NCBI GenBank assembly: GCA_964575425.1
Contig: CAZNRD010000005.1
Coordinates: 1-64,000 of the forward strand
DNA: 64,000 bases
Reading direction: 5' to 3'
Source of the DNA: DATEAV01 sp964575425
GTDB lineage: Bacteria; Chloroflexota; Anaerolineae; Anaerolineales; E44-bin32
Under the pieces are notes generated by a model. The model had not been told where the DNA came from. It did not search any database and saw nothing but the letters and a program-made list of their open reading frames with translations. Position 1 is the first letter of the stretch; each line of letters starts with the position of its first letter. This document shows positions 42,160 to 50,431 of the stretch, piece by piece. The position numbers and the translations under genes are program-made.

Positions 42160-43300
42160 GGACGGAATGGACGAGCGCGTCAGGGTCCTCTATGTCTCGC
42201 AAGGCTACACGCCGCACGACTACCGTTTCCTTTCCGGGCTGGCCAGCTCGGGGCACGAAGTGTTTCACCTGCGATTCAACGCAGCCGCGTGTAGCGAGAC
42301 CCGTCCGCTTCCGGCCGGCGTGGGCCCTGTGGATTGGAAGGCCAATCGGCCGCGCCCTCGTGTCTGGAATGTGCCGTTCCTGGCGCGCCGCCTGGCCAGT
42401 GTTCTGGCGCGCATCCGGCCGGATCTGGTCCACGCGGGGCCGATCCAGCAGGGAGCTGCCCTTGCCGCGCTGAGTGGCTTTCGCCCCATCGTGGCCATGT
42501 CGTGGGGTTCGGACCTACTGATCGAGGGCGCTTCGGGGCTTGGCCGACTGATCGCCCGCTACGCCTTGCAGCGGTCTGCTGCCCTCCTTTGTGACTGCCA
42601 GGCGGTGCGCATGGCGGCCGAGCGCCTTGGTTTTGCGAGTGACCGAATCGTTGTCTTTCCATGGGGGGTGGACCTGGTGCATTTCCGTCCGGGTGATGAC
42701 GCAGGGCTTCGTGCCCGCCTGGGGTGGAGCGACGGCATCGTCGTGCTGTCAACTCGTTCGTGGGAGAGCGCCTACGGGATTCCCGAGCTGGTGGAAGGGT
42801 TCATCCAGGCTGGCGCCGACATCCCGCAACTGCGCCTGCTGATGTTGGGGGGAGGCTCTCTCGGAGATACGATGCAGAGACGCCTGAAAGCGGCGGGGAT
42901 GATGAACCGAGTGCATCTGGCCGGGTGGGTCTCCTACCAGGAACTGCCTCACTACTACTGTGCAGCGGACATCTACGTCAGCGCCTCTCATGCCGATGGC
43001 AGTTCAGTGTCGCTTCTGGAGGCGATGGCCTGCGGGCTCCCGGCCATCGCTTCCAACATCCCGGGGAATCAGGAGTGGGTTTCTCCTGGGGTGACCGGTT
43101 GGCTCTTTCCGGTGGGCAGTGCCGCACACTTGGCGGAGGCCATTCGGCAGGCGGTCGAAGGCCAAACGCAATGGTCGGCACTAGGTGCCCGGGCGCGTCA
43201 GCAAGCCGTCGAGCGGGCGGACTGGGCGCGCAATTTCCCCCGCATCCACGAGGCCTATCGGATGGCGTTGATGGCCAGGGGGACCAGTGCCCGCAGCTAA
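42149..43300 (+). CDS. GT4-family glycosyltransferase
   Basis: A 383-residue GT-B protein. VRVLYVSQGYTPHDYRFLSGLASSGHEV, FPWGVDLVHFRPG and GWVSYQELPHYYCAADIYVSASHADGSSVSLLEAMACGLPAIASNIPGNQEWV are classic GT4 features. GTG start at 42149 within the AAC(3) end, or ATG at 42167. Ends 14 bases inside the cytidylyltransferase-like gene. Acceptor and donor unknown. Confidence 0.85.
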   Translation: MTYKDGMDERVRVLYVSQGYTPHDYRFLSGLASSGHEVFHLRFNAAACSETRPLPAGVGPVDWKANRPRPRVWNVPFLARRLASVLARIRPDLVHAGPIQQGAALAALSGFRPIVAMSWGSDLLIEGASGLGRLIARYALQRSAALLCDCQAVRMAAERLGFASDRIVVFPWGVDLVHFRPGDDAGLRARLGWSDGIVVLSTRSWESAYGIPELVEGFIQAGADIPQLRLLMLGGGSLGDTMQRRLKAAGMMNRVHLAGWVSYQELPHYYCAADIYVSASHADGSSVSLLEAMACGLPAIASNIPGNQEWVSPGVTGWLFPVGSAAHLAEAIRQAVEGQTQWSALGARARQQAVERADWARNFPRIHEAYRMALMARGTSARS

Positions 43301-44045
43301 GCGGCCGATCCTGGCCATCATTCAGGCGCGCATGGGCTCGACACGGCTCCCCGGAAAGATATTGGCCGACATCGGGGGCCAGCCGATGCTGGTGCGCGTT
43401 GTCGAACGCGCCCGCCGGGCAAGCAGCCTCGACGGCGTGATTGTCGCGACTACGACTCAGACAGAGGATGATGTGGTCGAACACCTGTGCGCTCAACGAG
43501 GCTACCCATGCCGCCGCGGCCACCCGACCGACGTGCTCGACCGGTACTATCGTGTCGCACGAGAGGCAGGGGCAGGTGTGGTCGTTCGACTGACGGCGGA
43601 CTGCCCCCTGATTGACCCGGCTCTCATTGATCAAGTGGTCGAAGCCTTCCTGTCGTCTGAGCCGCCCGCCGACTTTGCTGCCAACCGGCTCCCAAGCGAG
43701 CGGACTTTCCCGATCGGCCTCGACGTTGAGGTGTGCACGTTTGCTGCTCTGGCGCGGGCCTGGGCGGAAGCCGAAGAAGCCTACCAACGTGAGCATGTCA
43801 TGCCCTATCTCTATGAGCGGCCAGGTCGCTTTCGCGTCCTTCTGTTCCGCTGCGAGCGTGATCTCAGCCATCTCCGATGGACAGTCGACACGGCCGCAGA
43901 TCTGGAATTGGTGCGCAGGATCTATGCCCATTTCGGGGAGCGGGACGATTTCGCCTGGCAGGAAGTGCTTAGCTTGGTTGAGCGGAATCCATCCTTAAGT
44001 GAAATCAACGCTGACGTCCGCCAGCGAACGCTCGGAGGGATGTGA
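43287..44045 (+). CDS. SpsF/PseF-like cytidylyltransferase
   Basis: A 252-residue nucleotidyltransferase. AIIQARMGSTRLPGKILADIGGQPML is the SpsF/PseF pyrophosphorylase signature; GHPTDVLDRYY and RLTADCPLIDP and FPIGLDVEV follow. Such enzymes activate nonulosonic acids as CMP-sugars, which fits the NeuB gene in the same operon. GTG start after AGGGGGA. Overlaps the DUF4910 gene by four bases. Confidence 0.85.
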   Translation: MPAAKRPILAIIQARMGSTRLPGKILADIGGQPMLVRVVERARRASSLDGVIVATTTQTEDDVVEHLCAQRGYPCRRGHPTDVLDRYYRVAREAGAGVVVRLTADCPLIDPALIDQVVEAFLSSEPPADFAANRLPSERTFPIGLDVEVCTFAALARAWAEAEEAYQREHVMPYLYERPGRFRVLLFRCERDLSHLRWTVDTAADLELVRRIYAHFGERDDFAWQEVLSLVERNPSLSEINADVRQRTLGGM

Positions 44046-45508
44046 TGATTGGTCGATCCCGCTGGCAGCTGCGCCCTCTTCGCGCCATTCCTCGTGGATA
44101 CGTCTCTCGTTCACTGGATTGGCACGAACTGGCCGCAGAAGCTGGCGAGGAGTTCGAACGTCTTCTTCCCATCCGCCGCAGCCTGACGGGAGAGGGTGTA
44201 CGCCAGACGCTTGAATACCTGAAATCGGTGTCCCCCTTCGACATCAAGGAGATTCCGTCGGGCACGCGCTGCTACGACTGGGAGGTGCCGCAAGAATGGA
44301 GCATCCGCGACGCGTATGTGGCCACGCTGGACGGTCGAAGGGTGATCGATCTTCAGCGCAGCAACCTGCACGTCGTCGGACACAGTCTGCCGATTGACGC
44401 GGAGATGTCCTTTGACGAGCTCGACTCTCACTTGCACACCCTGCCTGCGGAGCCGAAGGCGATCCCGTATCGGACAAGCTACTACCAGGCCAACTGGGGT
44501 TTCTGCCTGACACACGAAGCGTATCAGCAGTTGGACCGCCGTGCGCGCTACAGGGTGGTTATTGATTCCACCCTGCGGCCCGGCTCGCTCACCTATGGCG
44601 AAGCACGCCTCGCGGGCTGCTCGGGGCGGGAGTTCCTGGTTTCCACGTATTGCTGTCATCCGTCCATGGTCAATGACAACCTGTCTGGAATGGTGCTTTG
44701 GAGCCTGTTGCTTCGAGAGCTGAGAAGGCAGCCAACCTGGCATACCTATCGGTTTGTGATCGTGCCTGAGACGATAGGCGCGATTGCCTATCTGCACCGC
44801 AACGAGCGCGCAATGCGCCGGCTCGAAGCAGCTCTGGTCGTGGCGACCGTCGCCGGGCCAGGGCCACTGGGCTACAAGCAGTCCTTCTTGGGGACCCACC
44901 TCATTGATCGGGCCATTCGCCGAAGCTTCGCGGAACTCGGGATCGAGCCGCTGACGTATCCATTTGACGTGAACGGGAGCGATGAGCGCCAGTTTTCCTC
45001 GCCATATTTCCGCATCCCCTGCGCCACCATCTGCAAGGACAAGTACCACGAGTACCGGTACTATCACACATCCTTGGATGACCTGGCTTTTGCGCGACCG
45101 GAATACCTCGTGGAAACGCTGAGGCTCTATCTCCTCACGATCGAAAAACTCGAAGCGGACCGGGCCTATCGCTCGGTGGTCTTGCGCGGGGAGCCGATGC
45201 TGGGGAAGCGGGGATTGTACCCGCAGACCGGGGGTTCGATACGGCAGAAGGCGGCAGCTCTAGACGGGGGTCGGGGCGAGCAGGGCGATCTGCCCAGCGG
45301 GAACGACATTGCGCGTGGCGATGAGCTGGACGCGATGCGGTGGTTGATGTTCTGGGGAGATGGCCGGACGACCTTGTTCGAGATTGGAGAGCGCATCGGC
45401 CTGCCGGTGGGGCAGCTGGTGCGGACGGCTGAGCGCCTGGTGCAGCACGGACTCCTTGAGCCAGTCCCTGATCGACGCCGATCGGGCCCGGTCTGGCGGG
45501 CGAAGTGA
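44042..45508 (+). CDS. DUF4910 aminopeptidase-like protein with C-terminal winged helix
   Basis: A 488-residue protein of the DUF4910/DUF2172 family. The N-terminal domain has RRSLTGEGVRQTL, RCYDWEVPQEW and the central M28-like core. Candidate metal ligands are His206 and Asp212 (CCHPSMVNDNLSG), Glu243 (VPETIGAIAYL), Asp314 and His342 (YYHTSLDD). Residues ~420-488 form a winged helix (GDGRTTLFEIGERIGLPVGQLVRTAERLVQHGLL). The family is found in polysaccharide loci and its substrate is not known. In a block that appears to attach amino acids to sugars, an aminoacyl hydrolase would make sense, as inference. It overlaps both neighbours. Confidence 0.85.
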   Translation: MMIGRSRWQLRPLRAIPRGYVSRSLDWHELAAEAGEEFERLLPIRRSLTGEGVRQTLEYLKSVSPFDIKEIPSGTRCYDWEVPQEWSIRDAYVATLDGRRVIDLQRSNLHVVGHSLPIDAEMSFDELDSHLHTLPAEPKAIPYRTSYYQANWGFCLTHEAYQQLDRRARYRVVIDSTLRPGSLTYGEARLAGCSGREFLVSTYCCHPSMVNDNLSGMVLWSLLLRELRRQPTWHTYRFVIVPETIGAIAYLHRNERAMRRLEAALVVATVAGPGPLGYKQSFLGTHLIDRAIRRSFAELGIEPLTYPFDVNGSDERQFSSPYFRIPCATICKDKYHEYRYYHTSLDDLAFARPEYLVETLRLYLLTIEKLEADRAYRSVVLRGEPMLGKRGLYPQTGGSIRQKAAALDGGRGEQGDLPSGNDIARGDELDAMRWLMFWGDGRTTLFEIGERIGLPVGQLVRTAERLVQHGLLEPVPDRRRSGPVWRAK

Positions 45509-46455
45509 TCACCATCTTCTCTGCGCCCAAGCCCTTTCGCGGGCATGTCGCCACGATCCAGCACAACGCCCTGGCCTCCTGGACAGCCCTCGGCAATGGT
45601 GTGCAGGTGCTGCTACTCGGGGATGAGGTCGGTGTGGCAGAGGCAGCCGCGGAGGCTGGGGTCCGGCACTTGCCATCGGTCGCCCGCAATGAACAGGGCA
45701 CTCCCCTTCTCAGCTCGATCTTTGAGCTCGCCCATCAGGCGGCAAGCCACCATACGCTGTGCTATGTGAATGCCGACATCTTGCTGCTTGATGACTTCCT
45801 TGCGGCGGTGCAGAGCGCACGCGACCGGTTCTCTCGCTTTCTGCTCATTGCCCGTCGCTGGGACCTTGATGTGCGCGAGAGGCTGCGGCTTGATGCGGCG
45901 TGGTGTTCTGCGCTCCGGAGCCGAATTGCGGCGGAGGGAACGCTGCATCCACCGACGGGCAGTGACATTTTCGTCTTTCCTCGCTGCATGTTCCAACGCC
46001 TGCCCGATTTCGCCTTGGGTCGCTCGGGCTGGGACAACTGGATGATTTTCGCCGCCCGGCGAGCGCGTGTCCCGGTGATCGATGCCACGGAGTCGGTGAC
46101 CGTTGTGCATCAGCTTCACGACTACAGTCACTTGCCCGGGGGAGAGCCACACTACCGCCTCCCCGAGAGCCGTCGCAATGTCGCCATGGTCGGCGGGCGA
46201 GCAGCGGTGTTCACTATCCTGGACGCGTCCTGGCGCCTCGGAGCCGGCGGCCTGGAGAAGAAACCCTGGAACGCGGCCGGGTGCGGACGCGCCGTAGAGG
46301 CGGAGATCTACGCGATCCTGGGCCTGCCCATGCTGATCCGGTGGGCCCGCCTCGCATTGCACCCATTCGAGACGATCCGCTACTATTCCACTGCTGCCTG
46401 GCGCCGGCTGAGAAGGCTGTTGGGCGCAGCTTCGTCGTTGTTGGCAAGGAGATAG
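45505..46455 (+). CDS. Putative GT-A-like glycosyltransferase
   Basis: A 316-residue protein with an N-terminal FSAPKPFRGHVATIQHNALASWTALG, a YVNADILLLDDF strand resembling a DXD-type metal site, and GSDIFVFPRCMF and GRSGWDNWMIF later. This pattern is seen in uncharacterised glycosyltransferases of polysaccharide loci. GTG start overlapping the DUF4910 stop. No clear family name can be given. Confidence 0.6.
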   Translation: MITIFSAPKPFRGHVATIQHNALASWTALGNGVQVLLLGDEVGVAEAAAEAGVRHLPSVARNEQGTPLLSSIFELAHQAASHHTLCYVNADILLLDDFLAAVQSARDRFSRFLLIARRWDLDVRERLRLDAAWCSALRSRIAAEGTLHPPTGSDIFVFPRCMFQRLPDFALGRSGWDNWMIFAARRARVPVIDATESVTVVHQLHDYSHLPGGEPHYRLPESRRNVAMVGGRAAVFTILDASWRLGAGGLEKKPWNAAGCGRAVEAEIYAILGLPMLIRWARLALHPFETIRYYSTAAWRRLRRLLGAASSLLARR

Positions 46456-46459
46456 CCCT

Positions 46460-47500
46460 ATGGCGCGCGTTGGGATCAACCCTGCTCGCAATCGGGTAAC
46501 GACCTATCGTCCGGCACGGGTCACAGTGGCGATGCTTGTCTACGTGCCACACCTGGAGGGCTATTTCCAGGATCGCCTGGAGGTCCTGAAGCTGTCCCTG
46601 GCATCGCTGATCAAGCACACGCACGGGCCCTACGACCTGATGGTGATGGACAACGGCAGCTGCGCTGAGGCAAAAGCCTACCTGCAATCGCTGCAAGAGT
46701 TGGGCGCGCTTCGCTACCTGGTCACGGCCATGGAGAACATAGGGAAGATCGGCGCGCTGAAGATCCTGTTCCGTGCCGCGCCGGGTGACGTCATCGCCTA
46801 CTCGGATGACGACATCTTCTTCTACCCTGGCTGGCTGCAAGAACATCTCCGCCTGCTGGACGGCTATCCGAACGTGGGCATGGTCAGTGGATGTGCTGTG
46901 CGGACGCTCTTCGATCACGGCACCGCCTCAAATCTTGCCTTCGCCACGGCGAACAGCGAGGCAAGCCTGCAGCGCGGTCAGCGCATCCCTGAGCAGTGGG
47001 AAATCGAATGGGCAGAGTCCTATGGGCGCGACGTAGAAGCCCACCTGGCTGCCATCCGCTCGCTCGACGACCTGATCTTGTCCTACCGAGGCCTTGAAGC
47101 CTACGCTGTAGCCAATCACAATCAGTTCGTCTCGCCCAAGCAGGTGATCCTGAAATTCCTGCCGGAAACGTGGAGTGGACGCCTGATGGGCGAGATGAAC
47201 GAGTTGGACAACGCTGTCGCCGATGGGGGCTATCTCCGCTTGTCGACCGTGCGGCGCACCACAAGGCACATTGGGAACACGATCAGCCCTGCCGTGGCCG
47301 AAGAAGCCTCGCGGTTCTCGATTGACACAAGACAGGTGAGCGGACGCAGCCTCGGACTCCCTCGCCGCACATTGGGCCAGGCACTGCTCTCCTGGAGCCC
47401 CGTCCGTTGGCTGCTGCAGGGCACCTACAACCGCTTGTTCTGGATCCTGAGCGGCCAGACCGGGGACTGGTATCGTCGGGGCGGAGACAAAGCGCGATGA
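46460..47500 (+). CDS. GT2-like glycosyltransferase (first of two paralogues)
   Basis: A 346-residue protein. VTVAMLVYVPHLEGYFQDRLEVLKLSLASLIKHT, MVMDNGSCAEAKAYL and AYSDDDIFFYPGWLQEHL (DDD metal site) give a GT-A fold. A C-terminal stretch has RLSTVRRTTRHIGN. The protein at 48392-49417 shares every one of these features. It overlaps the methyltransferase downstream by four bases. Confidence 0.8.
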   Translation: MARVGINPARNRVTTYRPARVTVAMLVYVPHLEGYFQDRLEVLKLSLASLIKHTHGPYDLMVMDNGSCAEAKAYLQSLQELGALRYLVTAMENIGKIGALKILFRAAPGDVIAYSDDDIFFYPGWLQEHLRLLDGYPNVGMVSGCAVRTLFDHGTASNLAFATANSEASLQRGQRIPEQWEIEWAESYGRDVEAHLAAIRSLDDLILSYRGLEAYAVANHNQFVSPKQVILKFLPETWSGRLMGEMNELDNAVADGGYLRLSTVRRTTRHIGNTISPAVAEEASRFSIDTRQVSGRSLGLPRRTLGQALLSWSPVRWLLQGTYNRLFWILSGQTGDWYRRGGDKAR

Positions 47501-48399
47501 GTACTGTGGTCGAGCGGTGCCCGCTGTGCGGTCGGTCAACCTTCGAGTTGTTCGAGCGGCAGCGGAAGGCAGATGGGGAGCTGACGTATGTGCTGTGCCG
47601 CACCTGCGGCATGGTTGTGCAGTCGCCGCGCATGAGCGATGAGGAGCTCGGCGCTTTCTATGTCGCCGGATATCGTCAGACAGTGCAGGCGACAGAAGCT
47701 CCGACCGACAAGGACTTGCGCGTGCAGGCTGGCCGCGCCCGCCACCTGGTCCGCCTGTGCCGCTCCGTCGTGCCGGAGATCACACGGCATCTTGATATCG
47801 GCAGCTCGAGCGGCGCCCTGCTGCGCGCCTTCCGTCGCGCCTACGGCGCGCAGGGGATCGGGATCGAACCCGGCGCCGGCTACCGGCAAGAGGCTCTGCG
47901 CCAGGCCACCGAGACCCTTGCCTCATTGGACGAGATCGATCCGGCGCACAGGAACGGTTTCGATCTGATATCCGTGATCCACCTGCTTGAACACATCCCC
48001 GACCCGGTGGACTATCTTCTCGCTTTGCGTGAGAAGTGGCTGGCGCCGCACGGATGGCTGCTCGTGGAGGTGCCAAACCTGTTCGGCCATCGCGGGACGG
48101 AGCTCTCGCATCTCTCGATCTTCAGTCCCAGGACGCTTCGTCAGACGCTGGATCTCGCGGGGTTCCGGGTGATAAGGCTGCGGGCCCACGGGGCGCCGCG
48201 CTCACCAGTCCTGCAGCTCTATCTGACCGCGATCGCACGGGCCAGGCTCCATTCGAAATTGCCCCACCGCTTTCGCTTCGCCAGCCGAGGTACCCGCTTC
48301 CGACGTCGCCTGGGTATGATGCTGTATGACTGGTGGACAGTCCACTTCCCGAACTGGGCATGGCAGGAGTTCCCGGCGCCGGAGGACGGGGATGGCTGA
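47497..48399 (+). CDS. Zinc-ribbon SAM-dependent methyltransferase
   Basis: A 300-residue protein. An N-terminal zinc ribbon (CPLCG and CRTCG, four cysteines) precedes a SPRMSDEELGAFYVAGYRQTVQ linker and a class I SAM domain with RHLDIGSSSGALLRAFR, GIGIEPG and FDLISVIHLLEHIPDP. The arrangement is common in sugar and glycan methyltransferases. The start at 47497 overlaps the GT2 stop. It is flanked by two paralogous GT2 genes. Confidence 0.82.
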   Translation: MSTVVERCPLCGRSTFELFERQRKADGELTYVLCRTCGMVVQSPRMSDEELGAFYVAGYRQTVQATEAPTDKDLRVQAGRARHLVRLCRSVVPEITRHLDIGSSSGALLRAFRRAYGAQGIGIEPGAGYRQEALRQATETLASLDEIDPAHRNGFDLISVIHLLEHIPDPVDYLLALREKWLAPHGWLLVEVPNLFGHRGTELSHLSIFSPRTLRQTLDLAGFRVIRLRAHGAPRSPVLQLYLTAIARARLHSKLPHRFRFASRGTRFRRRLGMMLYDWWTVHFPNWAWQEFPAPEDGDG

Positions 48400-49417
48400 A
48401 GAGGGGACCCCTCGGGCTGTTGCAGCCGCCGACGTCGTGGCTGCTGTCATTGTTTACGTCCCTCACCTGCGCGGCTACTTCACCAACCGCCTGGCGGTGG
48501 TTGGTTTGAGCTTGCAGAGCCTGATTCGGCACAAGCCGTCCCAATCCAGGCTTGTCGTCTTCGACAATGGCAGCTGCGAGGAAGTGCGCTCCATGCTCGC
48601 GGCCCACGTACAGCGGGGGGAAATCGACCTTCTCGTACGCAGCTGGACAAACATTGGCACCCCTGCGGCGCTGCGCATCATCTTGAGCATGGGGCTGCGG
48701 CCGTTGGTCGCCTACGGCGATGACGACGTGTTCTACTATCCAGGCTGGCTCGAGGCAGAGCTGGCGGTCTGGTCGGCCTTCCCTCGCGTCGGGATGGTCT
48801 CAGGCGTTGCCACCCTGGATGGAGCTGACCATGCCGTCGGGGCGACCCTCGGCGCGGCAGAGAGTGACCCTTCCATCCGGCTGGAGAACGAGGCCCACAT
48901 CGCGGTTGAATGGGAGGCGGACTGGGCACGCAGCACAGGGAGGGATCCTAAGGCGCGCGCCGACCACGCGCGCCGCCGGCCCGTGGCGCTCCTTGAGCGC
49001 CAGGGTGTGCAGGCCTTTGCTGGGGCCACCCATTTTCAGTACCTCGGCCGAGCCAGCGAGCTGCTCGCGGCTCTCCCCCTAGACAGGCCGACCTCACTGA
49101 TGGGCAACATGCGCCTCCTGGATGAGGGCATCGACCGCATGGGGCGAATGCGTCTCTCCACGACCAAACGGGTTGTGCGTCACATGGGCAATGCCGTTGC
49201 GGAGGAGCTCCGACAAGAGGCGGCTGCGATGGGCCTTGACGTGGCACCGACTCGCAGGCCGCCGCGAGTGACACCCCTCGAAACACTGCTGGAAAGGAAC
49301 CGTTGGGTTCATGGCAAGATGTGGGTTGCCTACCGTCGCATTGGGCGCGTGCTGGACGGCGAGGGCATTGTCCCCGATTCCGTCATGGAGGTCGATCGAG
49401 AGGTGCCAGCCCAATGA
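48392..49417 (+). CDS. GT2-like glycosyltransferase (second of two paralogues)
   Basis: A 341-residue protein sharing with 46460-47500 the motifs VIVYVPHLRGYFTNRLAVVGLSLQSLIRH, VVFDNGSCEEVRSML, AYGDDDVFYYPGWLEAEL and RLSTTKRVVRHMGN. The N-terminal ~17 residues differ. Start at 48392 after GGAGGACGGGG, overlapping the methyltransferase by eight bases. Probably adds the same or a similar sugar as its paralogue at another position. Confidence 0.8.
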   Translation: MAEEGTPRAVAAADVVAAVIVYVPHLRGYFTNRLAVVGLSLQSLIRHKPSQSRLVVFDNGSCEEVRSMLAAHVQRGEIDLLVRSWTNIGTPAALRIILSMGLRPLVAYGDDDVFYYPGWLEAELAVWSAFPRVGMVSGVATLDGADHAVGATLGAAESDPSIRLENEAHIAVEWEADWARSTGRDPKARADHARRRPVALLERQGVQAFAGATHFQYLGRASELLAALPLDRPTSLMGNMRLLDEGIDRMGRMRLSTTKRVVRHMGNAVAEELRQEAAAMGLDVAPTRRPPRVTPLETLLERNRWVHGKMWVAYRRIGRVLDGEGIVPDSVMEVDREVPAQ

Positions 49418-50427
49418 CGCGCTTCCTGATCTGCGGCTTGGGATCCATCGGCCGCCGCCATCTCCGCAATCTCCGCGCCCTGGGTCAGGAGGATATCGTT
49501 CTGCTTCGCAGCGGGAGAAGCACGCTTCCAGACGAGGAGCTGGCGGGCCTGCCCGTTGAGCGCGAGATCGACGTCGCGCTCAATCGATGGAGACCTCAGG
49601 CTGTCATCGTGGCCACGCCGACCGCTTTGCATCTCGAGGCAGCCATCCCCGCCGCACGCGCCGGGTGCCACATTCTCCTGGAGAAGCCGATCTCGCACAG
49701 CCTGAACGGCATTGATGACCTTCGAGCAGCGGTGGCGCAGCGGGGGAGCCGGGCGCTGGTTGGCTTCCAGTTCCGCTTCCACCCGGGGCTGCAGCGTGTC
49801 AAAACGCTGCTCGATGGTGGGGCCATTGGCCGGCCAACGGCGGTGCGGGCGCACTGGGGCGAGTATCTGCCAGACTGGCATCCGTGGGAGGACTACAGGT
49901 ATGGCTACAGCGCGCGCTCCAACCTGGGAGGTGGAGTCGTGCTGACCCTGTGCCACCCATTTGACTATCTCCGCTGGCTCTTCGGCCAACCCTGCTCGCT
50001 CTGGGCGCGCGCGGCGCGCTTGAGTGACCTGGAGCTCGATGTGGAGGACACGGCGGATGTGCTGTTGTCCTTCATTTCAGGCCTCACGGCCAGCCTGCAT
50101 CTCGACTTCATCCAGCGCCCCCCGCAGCATCGTTTGACGATCGTCGGCACGGAAGGGACGATGGAGTGGGATGGACTTGAAGGATCGGTGCGGCTGTATT
50201 CGGCTCGGGCGGACGGGTGGCAGACGATACCGCCCCCGGACGGGTTCGAGCGGAACGCTCTGTTCCTCGACGAGATGCGTCACTTCCTTCACCTGACTGC
50301 CGCCGATGTTCGGCCAGCCTGTTCGCTTGAGGAGGGGATCCTCGCGCTGCGCCTATCACTGGCCGCCCTGGAGTCATCGAAGACGGGGCGCGCCGTCGCC
50401 CTGGAAGATGGAACACAGCCGGAGTGA
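49414..50427 (+). CDS. Gfo/Idh/MocA-family oxidoreductase
   Basis: A 337-residue protein with FLICGLGSIGRRHLRNL (NAD-binding GxGxxG), VIVATPTALHLEAAIPAARAGCHILLEKPISH (EKP motif) and a second domain with HFLHLTAADVRPACSLEEGI. NAD(P)-dependent oxidation or reduction of a sugar. Gfo/Idh proteins (PtmF-like) occur beside SDR and CMP-nonulosonate synthetase genes in Campylobacter flagellin glycosylation loci; the same neighbours lie 1.3 kb downstream here. Start at 49414 from the GLGSIG alignment and the ATGA overlap. Confidence 0.85.
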   Translation: MTRFLICGLGSIGRRHLRNLRALGQEDIVLLRSGRSTLPDEELAGLPVEREIDVALNRWRPQAVIVATPTALHLEAAIPAARAGCHILLEKPISHSLNGIDDLRAAVAQRGSRALVGFQFRFHPGLQRVKTLLDGGAIGRPTAVRAHWGEYLPDWHPWEDYRYGYSARSNLGGGVVLTLCHPFDYLRWLFGQPCSLWARAARLSDLELDVEDTADVLLSFISGLTASLHLDFIQRPPQHRLTIVGTEGTMEWDGLEGSVRLYSARADGWQTIPPPDGFERNALFLDEMRHFLHLTAADVRPACSLEEGILALRLSLAALESSKTGRAVALEDGTQPE

Positions 50428-50431
50428 GAGC

